From the NCBI GenBank assembly GCA_009845545.1, contig VXZK01000018.1, positions 1 to 46,986 on the forward strand: DNA of 46,986 nucleotides, given 5' to 3'. The position numbers were made by a program, and so were the translations under genes. The notes below the pieces were generated by a model. The model ran no database searches, was not told the origin of the DNA, and was given only the letters and a program-made list of their open reading frames with translations. Each line of letters opens with the position of its first letter. Positions within the stretch are counted from its first letter, which is position 1. The stretch is from Candidatus Poribacteria bacterium (GTDB taxonomy: Bacteria > Poribacteria > WGA-4E > WGA-3G). Of this stretch, positions 9,422 through 17,573 are shown piece after piece.

Positions 9422-10551
9422 CTGTAAAGGAAGAAAATATAGGCAATCAAAGTAAGAAGAAAAATATGCTAAGTCTAACCGATACAGTACAAGCCAACAA
9501 CAGTAATACTTCTATACTTCAACCGATGGGGTTCAGCGAGATTCTGGATACAACCTTCAGTCTTTATCGGAAGCATTTTCGGCTGTTTTTAGGGATTATC
9601 AGCCTCCATTTTTGCGGACATTTAGTGGTATATTTATTATGGCTTTTTCTCCCAAATGTTCCTGTAAGAAACTTGGTAACAGAGTTCGTTGACATACCTT
9701 TTGGTTTAATCAGCATGGGCGGAATAATCGCCGCGACATCTACAATCTATTTAGGCAAGCATATCACAAGCCGCGATGCCTTGCAGCAAACCGGACACCG
9801 GTTCTGGCAGATGTTAGGGTCTCTCCTTCCATGGAGCTTAGTTTTTGTGATACCCCGCGCTGTTTCCATATTTCCTATATTTTATTATGCGGGGTATGCG
9901 GATGTTTGGGAGCCTGGGGCGGATATTAGGGAGTCTACGGAGTCTTCTATATTAATGTTAGAGTGGACTATTTTCATTAGGTTGGTTTCTGCGCCTTTCG
10001 CAATTGATCTCCCGATGAATTGGGAGAGCATCACTCAAAGTTTAATACCTTGGGTGACGAGACATGGATATATATGGATCGGCCTCATTCCTTTAGTGTT
10101 CGCGCCTTTCTCAATTTACTTTGCCGTGCGTTGGCTGTTCGCCCCCGCTGCGGTTCTAATTGAGAAACCTTTCATTCGCCCCGCTTTTGAAAGGAGCAGT
10201 GCACTCACTCGTGGTAGCTGGTGGCGGGTCTGGGGTCTATTAACTTCTTTCGGCGTGTTAAGTAGCACAATTCAGTATATCATCGCTGTTATGACTGGCT
10301 TCATCCTTACCTTAACAACAGGGACAGATGAAACAACGCTTATAGACATTCTTAAAAGGATAGTGATCCTTCGCTTTGATAGCATTAATCCGCTCTTTTC
10401 CCTGATTATGTGGTGGTTCAATGTCATCGTTGCCACTTTCATCTATCCAATTTGGGTCATCGGCATTACGCTGCTATACTTTGACCTGCGGATCCGAAAA
10501 GAAGGATTTGATATTGAAATACAGGCGAACACTACTGCTATGCCAACCTAA
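9415..10551 (+). CDS. Multi-pass membrane protein of unknown function
   Basis: Several hydrophobic helices; ILDTTFSLYRKHFRLFLGI and RSSALTRGSWWRVWGLL resemble glycerophosphoryl-diester-phosphodiesterase-type membrane domains. Confidence 0.75.
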   Translation: MVTVKEENIGNQSKKKNMLSLTDTVQANNSNTSILQPMGFSEILDTTFSLYRKHFRLFLGIISLHFCGHLVVYLLWLFLPNVPVRNLVTEFVDIPFGLISMGGIIAATSTIYLGKHITSRDALQQTGHRFWQMLGSLLPWSLVFVIPRAVSIFPIFYYAGYADVWEPGADIRESTESSILMLEWTIFIRLVSAPFAIDLPMNWESITQSLIPWVTRHGYIWIGLIPLVFAPFSIYFAVRWLFAPAAVLIEKPFIRPAFERSSALTRGSWWRVWGLLTSFGVLSSTIQYIIAVMTGFILTLTTGTDETTLIDILKRIVILRFDSINPLFSLIMWWFNVIVATFIYPIWVIGITLLYFDLRIRKEGFDIEIQANTTAMPT

Positions 10552-10577
10552 ATATAGTAGCAGTCTCTGCAAACCGC

Positions 10578-10607
10578 TTGACACACAGCCGGACGGCATG
10601 ATACTAT
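10578..10607 (+). promoter_or_regulatory. Putative promoter TTGACA-N18-TACTAT
   Basis: ttgaca 10578-10583; tactat 10602-10607; 34 nt upstream of the ATG at 10641. Confidence 0.5.
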
Positions 10608-10640
10608 AAATGGTGATAACAGTATTAGCGAGATAAAATT

Positions 10641-13223
10641 ATGGAAATTACACGACCTCTCTTACTTCTACTTCTACTACTCCTCCCGCTGCTTTATTAC
10701 GGTTTTCGGCGCAGTCTGGTAGATCTGTCGAGAACGCAGCGCGTGATTAGCCTAATTACTCGCATTATCATTGTCCTGCTGCTGATTCTGAGTGTTGCGG
10801 ATGTCCAGTACCTGAAAACCGATGACAAATTAGCGGTTATGTTTCTGGCAGACATCTCAGATAGCATCTCAGATGATGGATTGACAAAGGCGACAGATTA
10901 TCTCAACGAGGCACTGAAATTACAAGGCGGGAACCAAGAAGCCGGTCTTATCGCATTTACGGACAAGGCAGAAATAATTCAAGCATTATCGGAGAGTGAA
11001 GCTGAATCTGACGCGGAATTGGAACTTGCTGAAATCAAGAAATCGTGGCTGGATACAGATGAAGATGCGGGTGATACAACAAATATAGCGCAGGCGATTG
11101 AAACGGCTTGGGGCATGTTTCCAGCAAATGCGAACAAACGTATTGTTCTCATCACAGATGGGGTTGAAACACAAGGCGAGGCAATTCATACGGCACTTCG
11201 CGGAAAAGATTTTGGGATACAGATCGATACGGTCCCAATACATCCGAGCGATGAACCGGAAGTTATGGTTCAGCGGCTTGATATGCCAGCACAAGTCAAA
11301 CAGGGTGCCCCGTTCAATGTAGAAGTTATCATCCACAGCAACCATGAAGACGTAGCAGAGGTCCGCCTCTTCAAGAACAAATTTGAGGTAGCGAAACAGG
11401 AGGCTCGGCTTGAAGCGGGTGAAAACCGCGTGATCTTTACCGAGACTGCTGAGGAGAGCGGCACCCTCACCTACGATGCGATCTGCCGGACGACGAAAGA
11501 CACACGCTATGATAATAATCGTGCGCTTGGTATAGTGTCCGTTACTGGCAAACCGAAAGTCCTCCTCATTGACGAAAACGAGTCGCAAGCGCGTTATCTG
11601 ACAAGAGTCCTCGAAGATGCTAAGATCCGTGTGGATGTTCGCAACGGATTGGGTGTTCCGAATGAACTTGCTGACTTACAAAATTATGAACTCATTATTT
11701 TTAGTGATGTTTCTGCGAATCGTCTCACCGAAAAGCAGATGGATCTCATCCGCACTTATGTTCAGGACCTCGGCGGCGGTTTCATGATGCTCGGCGGCGA
11801 AAACAGTTTCGGACTTGGTGGCTACTACAAAACGCCAATCGAAGCGATTTTACCTGTTCGTACCGATACGGAAAAGAAAAAGGAGACACCGTCTCTGGCA
11901 ATTGTGCTGGTCATTGATAAATCAGGCAGTATGGGGGGTATCAAGATTGAGTTGGCAAAAGAGGCGGCGCGAGCATCGGTAGAGCTGCTCGGACAACTTG
12001 ATAAGATTGGGGTTATTGCTTTTGATGGGTCCCCGTTCTGGATTGCGGAGATGCACGATGCTTCTGATAAGCAGTACCTCTCAGACCAGATCGGTTCGAT
12101 TGTTGCGGGTGGTGGCACGAACCTCTATCCTGCGCTCGAACAAGCGTACTTTGCGCTGACAGAGACGACCGCTAAACTCAAGCATGTCATTGTTCTTAGT
12201 GACGGACACTCTACGCCGGGGGACTGGTACGGTATTGCAAATTCCATGCACAGTGAGAGTATCACAATCTCAACAGTTGGTATCGGCAGCGGTGCTGATA
12301 TGAACATGCTTGGTAATCTCGCGAATTGGGGTGGTGGTCGTGAATACTTTACCCAAGACCCGTATAACGTCCCTCAGATCTTCGCGAAAGAGACCGTCAC
12401 GGCATCTAAATCGGCAATCATTGATGAACCTTTTATACCACAACAGATCAAGCCGACCCAAGTCTTGAGCGGAATTGATTTGGAACTCGCGCCCTTCCTA
12501 CTCGGTTATGTTGCTACACAACCGCGTCCCACTGCCGAAACCTTCCTTGTCTCAGACCGGGGAGATCCGCTGCTTGCGAGTTGGCAATATGGGTTGGGCA
12601 AGTCTACCGCTTTCACCTCCGATGCGAAAGCACGCTGGGCTGCCGATTGGCTGGAATGGCCCGGATACGGTAAGTTCTGGGCGCAACTCGTTCGCGACAC
12701 GATGCGAAAAACGACGCTCAGCAATTTTCAAGCGGAAATTACGAAAGAAAAAGGCACTGCTTATCTTGGCATTGATGCGCTTGGGGAAACTGGGGAATTC
12801 CTGAACGAATTGGACAGCGACATCTCTCTCATCGGCCCCAATCTCAAAAAGCAGCAACTCGCTGTTACACAGAGCGCCCCAGGGCATTACGAACTCGATT
12901 TCCCGACAAAAGATGTGGGACCCTATTTCGTTAACATCATGCAAAAACAGGCAGGTGAAATCGTCAACACGCAAGTGACGGGAACCGTAGTCTCCTATCC
13001 TGAAGAATATGTTGTTCATAACGCAGATGAATCACTGTTGAGCCAACTCTCGACAACATCTGGCGGGAAATTCAACGCTTCCGTGGAGGACGCATTTCGC
13101 TCACCTGAAGACCCAGTGATGCTTCGGATTCATCTCTGGAGACCGTTTCTCATCACGGCACTCTGTCTGTTGCTCATAGATATTGCGTTGCGCCGAATCG
13201 ATCTCATACGTCCCCGAAATTGA
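10641..13223 (+). CDS. Large VWA-domain membrane protein with two VWA-like modules and a glutamine-amidotransferase-like segment
   Basis: MFLADISDSISDDG...IVLITDGVETQGE (first), LVIDKSGSMGG...HVIVLSDGHSTPGD (second), GGGFMMLGGENSFGLGGYYKTPIEAILPV between them. Confidence 0.9.
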   Translation: MEITRPLLLLLLLLLPLLYYGFRRSLVDLSRTQRVISLITRIIIVLLLILSVADVQYLKTDDKLAVMFLADISDSISDDGLTKATDYLNEALKLQGGNQEAGLIAFTDKAEIIQALSESEAESDAELELAEIKKSWLDTDEDAGDTTNIAQAIETAWGMFPANANKRIVLITDGVETQGEAIHTALRGKDFGIQIDTVPIHPSDEPEVMVQRLDMPAQVKQGAPFNVEVIIHSNHEDVAEVRLFKNKFEVAKQEARLEAGENRVIFTETAEESGTLTYDAICRTTKDTRYDNNRALGIVSVTGKPKVLLIDENESQARYLTRVLEDAKIRVDVRNGLGVPNELADLQNYELIIFSDVSANRLTEKQMDLIRTYVQDLGGGFMMLGGENSFGLGGYYKTPIEAILPVRTDTEKKKETPSLAIVLVIDKSGSMGGIKIELAKEAARASVELLGQLDKIGVIAFDGSPFWIAEMHDASDKQYLSDQIGSIVAGGGTNLYPALEQAYFALTETTAKLKHVIVLSDGHSTPGDWYGIANSMHSESITISTVGIGSGADMNMLGNLANWGGGREYFTQDPYNVPQIFAKETVTASKSAIIDEPFIPQQIKPTQVLSGIDLELAPFLLGYVATQPRPTAETFLVSDRGDPLLASWQYGLGKSTAFTSDAKARWAADWLEWPGYGKFWAQLVRDTMRKTTLSNFQAEITKEKGTAYLGIDALGETGEFLNELDSDISLIGPNLKKQQLAVTQSAPGHYELDFPTKDVGPYFVNIMQKQAGEIVNTQVTGTVVSYPEEYVVHNADESLLSQLSTTSGGKFNASVEDAFRSPEDPVMLRIHLWRPFLITALCLLLIDIALRRIDLIRPRN

Positions 13224-13273
13224 GGTTAAACTAAACTATAGCAAAGTTTAGAATTATATTAAAATTAAGAAGA

Positions 13274-13340
13274 CACTCTCAAATACTTCCTAATGCCTTC
13301 ATGGTCCTTGAGAGTGCTACAAACTAAAAGTTTGTGCTAC
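13274..13340. repeat. Nested inverted repeats including GTGCTACAAACTAAAAGTTTGTGCTAC
   Basis: CACTCTCAA/TTGAGAGTG (13274-13282/13308-13316), then a palindrome at 13314-13340; similar palindrome at 22909-22933. Confidence 0.65.
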
Positions 13341-13376
13341 AATGAGGATTTGTTTAGACAGCAAATAGCATACACA

Positions 13377-14207
13377 ATGGCATTTCAATTTCAGGATTCA
13401 ATGGTAAACGAATACCTTTCGCAAGGTTATCTGATTCTTCGCGGGATTGTGCCACCGTTGTTGCTCACCGATTTACGCCGTGAGGCAGAGAAGGCGCGCG
13501 ATCTTGCACATAAACTCAACGGACCTCAGACACAACGCATCCAACCGTTATCGAATTACGGTGATGAATTAGACCTGAAACCTTTCTATGACTACACAGA
13601 ATTGCCGGAACTCCGCGACGCTATCGAAAAATTGCTCGGTGCTGACTACACGCATGGTCACGTTGACATCATGGGACTCCTCGTTGAGCCGCTTGAGTAT
13701 CCATGGCATATCGGTTGGCATCGAGACGGTGTTGTTGAGGTACCGCTTGAAGCACGCGATGAAACTGTCAATGCCAAGTTAGCGGAAGTCTGGTACGACC
13801 TGCGGCACTTCAATCAGGTCAACTGTGCGATTTACGCGGATTCTTGTACATGGTTCGTCCCCGGCAGTCATCTACGGCAGTGGGACATGCCGGGTGAAGA
13901 GCAATCCACAAAGGATCCAAAACTGCGAAAACCTGCTGAAGGGCAGTCTAATGCTGAAGCAGAACGGTACTGCTTAGAACATTGTAGGCAGTTCCCCGGA
14001 GCAGTGCAGGTGCATCTGGGACCGGGAGATTTTATGGTTTATCGGAATCTCGCATGGCACACCGGGAACTACATTACCTATCAACCGCGCGCAACCATCC
14101 ACGATGTTGTCCGGTATGAAGGCGGGAAAGACTGGACTGATTGGCAACAGACGAAACTGGATGCTGTTAAACGGATGAAGGAAAAACATCCGGAAGCACA
14201 GCGTTAA
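13377..14207 (+). CDS. Phytanoyl-CoA dioxygenase (PhyH) family protein
   Basis: YLSQGYLILRGIVPPLLLTDLRRE, HIGWHRDGV (HxD), WHTGNYI. Confidence 0.88.
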   Translation: MAFQFQDSMVNEYLSQGYLILRGIVPPLLLTDLRREAEKARDLAHKLNGPQTQRIQPLSNYGDELDLKPFYDYTELPELRDAIEKLLGADYTHGHVDIMGLLVEPLEYPWHIGWHRDGVVEVPLEARDETVNAKLAEVWYDLRHFNQVNCAIYADSCTWFVPGSHLRQWDMPGEEQSTKDPKLRKPAEGQSNAEAERYCLEHCRQFPGAVQVHLGPGDFMVYRNLAWHTGNYITYQPRATIHDVVRYEGGKDWTDWQQTKLDAVKRMKEKHPEAQR

Positions 14208-14351
14208 TTCAATTGTGTATGAGCTGCCATTCATCTGAAACCGCTGGTGTCCGAAACCCACCTAAAGCCGCGATTCGATATTTTCTGAATTTAATTCCAC
14301 AACACGGATTGAATCTTCTCAGAATATCCGAACTACAGGAGGATTCATGAC

Positions 14352-15224
14352 ATGGATACAAAACAGACCCAAACAAATGAAATTCTAAAACACCCGTTCC
14401 CACAACAGCGACCGGACGTGAAGATTGTCGAAAGCGATGATCGTATCACCGAAGTTGACTGTCCGGAACTGCAATGGTGGTTCACTATCCCTCAAATGGG
14501 CGAGCACCATTTTTCGGCATCGTACGATGCCCTGACGTTGGAACTCGCCGAAGTGAAAGAAATTATCGCTACAGCACCTGCTACAGTGCAAGATATTGAT
14601 TGTGTTGAACTTCGGGTAAAAGAGTGGGCAGTTCGAGAGGATTGGCCAACCGGACCTGAATTGATGTACGCCGCCTTAGAGAAACACTGCGCAAGGTGGG
14701 TTGCTATCTCCATGACATTAGAAGATGGCAGAAAGATTTTCGATGCAGTAGGCACAGATTTCTTTGAAGACCAATGGGGTGGCGCGATGACCCGCAGACA
14801 CATCGTTGACAATGGACGTTATCAACGCCAATCCGATGGCTCCTATAGACTTACCGATGCCCAAGGACTGGGAGCAGGCACCTATGACGTAACGATCGGC
14901 GAAAACACCTTCCACTGTCTTCGCGTCTTGGATCCCGACATTGATGAGCCGAACGGCGGCGAACTCAACGAGGTCTATATCGAAAGCGAGGGACGGACCG
15001 TTTTACACAGAAGTTACGATGGTAGGTCCTTCAGGGGCAGCGATTTAGTCAGCAAGTTCCCGGACAACCGGCGTATCATCATCAATGATGTCGTCTATGT
15101 GCACCACGATTGCAGCGGCAGGGCAAACGATGATATTATGTTGACTGGGCTCGGTATGAACGGAAAGGAGAGGGAGGATGTCGGGCAAGACGGGAGCCTC
15201 CCTCATAAGTTCGGCAATACTTAA
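14352..15224 (+). CDS. Conserved hypothetical protein
   Basis: Long ORF with RBS-like aggagg upstream; no recognised domain. Confidence 0.7.
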   Translation: MDTKQTQTNEILKHPFPQQRPDVKIVESDDRITEVDCPELQWWFTIPQMGEHHFSASYDALTLELAEVKEIIATAPATVQDIDCVELRVKEWAVREDWPTGPELMYAALEKHCARWVAISMTLEDGRKIFDAVGTDFFEDQWGGAMTRRHIVDNGRYQRQSDGSYRLTDAQGLGAGTYDVTIGENTFHCLRVLDPDIDEPNGGELNEVYIESEGRTVLHRSYDGRSFRGSDLVSKFPDNRRIIINDVVYVHHDCSGRANDDIMLTGLGMNGKEREDVGQDGSLPHKFGNT

Positions 15225-15242
15225 CAGCGAAATTGTGTCACT

Positions 15243-15277
15243 CAAGTGGCAGTACCTAAAACGCAAGTTGCCACTTG
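15243..15277. terminator. Hairpin between convergent genes, possible terminator
   Basis: CAAGTGGCA...TGCCACTTG-TTT, 9-bp stem. Confidence 0.45.
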
Positions 15278-15282
15278 TTTAG

Positions 15283-15355
15283 AGACATAGCACCCCTACG
15301 GGGTGCGGTCGCTTGAATATACCGTTTTCTATAGACATAGCACCCCTACGGGGTG
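15283..15355. repeat. Two direct copies of agacatagCACCCCTACGGGGTG, 50 bp apart
   Basis: 15283-15305 and 15333-15355 are identical over 23 nt; core is a CACCCC/GGGGTG palindrome. Confidence 0.85.
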
Positions 15356-15844
15356 AAGAAAGTGTCCGAAAAACTGTGCTACAATACGCAGAAATACCCA
15401 AGCAAAAACCCCAAAATCCGTTGGTAGCAACTTGGGTTAATATTGGAAGATAGTGTCTAAAACGCATCAGTTATTCTCCTCAAGCGAGATGTGGAACATG
15501 CCTTGATCGCGGGTTCCAACGTAAAGTCGATCGTTGCTGGTAACGAAGGAGTGAATTTCGCTGGGGACCTCTGAGGAAAGCGGTTTCCATTTGTTGTGAG
15601 CATCTAAGCGGTAGGCACCGCTATCGCCGACACGGTAGATTGTAGTGCTGTCTGCAGTGAATCTGTTTATGACGGTGGGTATTGCGGTTTCATTGCTGAT
15701 GATCCGCCAGTGTTCTCCAGTTTGTGAGATCAAAACCCCTTTGTCGGTTGCGATACAAATCGTTGAACCTGCGAAGGTAATCTCCTTGAAATACACAATG
15801 GAGATCGGCAGCGTTGACGTGATGTCTTTCCAACTGTCTCCGCC

Positions 15845-16006
15845 ATCAACGGATTGAAACAATTGAGCATTCGGCTTATTGGCGTAGCAGGTTTTAGCAT
15901 CACGGGGTTTAAACACTTTTCCATTTGGCTTACTGGCGTATAAAGCCTTACCCTTAAAGAAGTGAAGCAATTTTCCATTCGACTTACCGGCGTAAACGGT
16001 TTTACC
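15845..16006 (-). repeat. Three 54-bp (18-aa) tandem repeats within the propeller fragment
   Basis: GKTVYAGKSNGKLLHFFK / GKALYASKPNGKVFKPRD / AKTCYANKPNAQLFQSVD. Confidence 0.75.
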
Positions 16007-16260
16007 TGAAACAGCCAAAGCAGATCCCGAATCAATACCGACTAATCCTGTGTCTATCCATTCGGGATTGCCGAGTTTCCATTTGAAAAGCCGCCCCCCG
16101 TATTTAGCGTAAAATGTCCCGTCACCGACAGCAAAGTCTCCAATTTCCGTGCGTTTTTTTCTATATAGACGCAACGCATGTGATGCGGAAGGGTCATCAT
16201 TTTTAAAAGCGGGAACACCGTGTATTGGGATAAGTTCATTACCTGCAGTGGATGTGTGAA

Positions 16261-16290
16261 TTGACAAACACGGTAAAAATGCGGTATAAT
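16261..16290 (+). promoter_or_regulatory. Consensus promoter TTGACA-N18-TATAAT at the left end of the element
   Basis: ttgaca 16261-16266, tataat 16285-16290. Confidence 0.65.
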
Positions 16291-16444
16291 TAGAGTATCC
16301 ATTAGTGGGAGCCAATGCTATCTTTACGAACCTTCGTGGAGTGGCTCCCCGTCCAAATAGCATAGAGGATTTTAGTGGTTTAGTGGAAACTCCGATTTAG
16401 ATACAGATATACCTAAAATGGTGTATATCACCTAAACACAGATT

Positions 16445-16706
16445 AAAGCACTTTACGCTTTCGCGACACATGTCAATTGGGCAGTCGCGTATCAGGGAAT
16501 TCCACAACTAAAAACTTTCCCTGTAGTTGGGTCTGTGGTGCGCCCCGCGGTTGCTTGCATCAACCGCGTCCCTTCGGTTAACAGGTCACCCTCAGGGGAC
16601 TTATGCCGTTGGAGTTCCTATAAGGAACAAAACGCTGCCAGTATGCCTTGTGGGAGGCTGGTCTTCCAAAAGAAGCCCACGCATTTATGCGTCGGGAGTG
16701 CATCAC
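16445..16706 (+). ncRNA. Candidate structured RNA (HEARO/omega-RNA-like)
   Basis: Successive stems: aaagc/gcttt, cgcgac/gtcgcg, cagggaa/ttccctg + caacta/tagttg pseudoknot, cgcggttg/caaccgcg, gtccc/gggac, gttcc/ggaac, cacgcat/atgcgt. Confidence 0.5.
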
Positions 16707-17147
16707 AAATACTCGGTTTGCCCTCCTGAACCGAAATGACATAGAGGAGATTATCGGCAATTGTTAACCTTATGTTATTATAAAAATCGGTATCTAATTC
16801 GGGTGTGTGCTTCTGAGCATTGAAGCGAACACTTTCCCAAGTTTCACCGCCATCACTTGACTGGACAAGGTCTCCCCCAATCTGCTGAGTGGAAAACCTT
16901 TTTTTTTGTGTTTCAGGGGTCGATTTTGGGAACAATCCAGTGGATTCCGAGACGATGATATCAGGTCCCGTTCCAACATAGAGGTGGTTTCTGTCGACGG
17001 TCAAAGCGTAAACAGCACCGGATGCGTCGGTGAGCAATCGTTGCCAGTTCCTTGAACTGAAGCGATAGAGCCCTTGGTTTGTGCCAGCGAATAGGGTGTC
17101 TCCTATTGCAGTGCCTGTATAAATCCGTTTCCCTGCTAATCCGTTTA

Positions 17148-17260
17148 TAGTAAAGCACGAAAATAAGTTGACACTCCACGATAACGTTACCCACTCGTAG
17201 GGGCTGGGTTACCCAGCCCCTACGGTCAACCGCGCGTCTAAATAATTATGGGCTTTACTA
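17148..17260. mobile_element. 113-bp MITE-like element flanked by TA
   Basis: TA-TAGTAAAGCAC...GGGCTTTACTA-TA with central GTAGGGGCTGGGTTACCCAGCCCCTAC palindrome, inserted in the propeller pseudogene. Confidence 0.75.
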
Positions 17261-17573
17261 TAAAGGTGTCCAGTGCTGACCGACATCAGTCGATCGAAAA
17301 ATCCCCTTCTCTTGAAGGGCAAGATACAGCGTTACAGGTGCTTTCGGATCGTGTTTTTGGATTGCCGTTGTGACGATGAGTCCATTTGCGGTCCCTTTCG
17401 GACGCGTTCCAAGGGTGTTCCACGTTTCACCACCATCTTCTGAGGCGAGTGCCTCATCAACGGAGACAGTATAGAGAGTGCCTTGGTGCTCTGCCATAGG
17501 TACTCGGTACTGTCCAGTGGGGATGTCAGCATTAATAAGCGCCCATGTTGCATCGGGGGTCAATTTATCTACT

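Larger units (their letters stand above)
16260..16708 (+). mobile_element. Structured non-autonomous element, IS200/IS605-like (HEARO/omega-RNA-like candidate)
   Basis: Follows GTGA; contains TTGACA-N18-TATAAT, several strong hairpins and an H-type pseudoknot, ending near hairpin cccacgcatttatgcgtcggg. No transposase or nuclease ORF. Length is compatible with restoring the host frame. Confidence 0.55.

Noticed and set aside
16527-16739. Plus-strand ORFs over the structured element (70 and 64 aa) as proteins
   Set aside because: Composition reflects hairpin sequence; no RBS or domain. The RNA-element interpretation is stronger, though a remnant TnpB C-terminus was considered.
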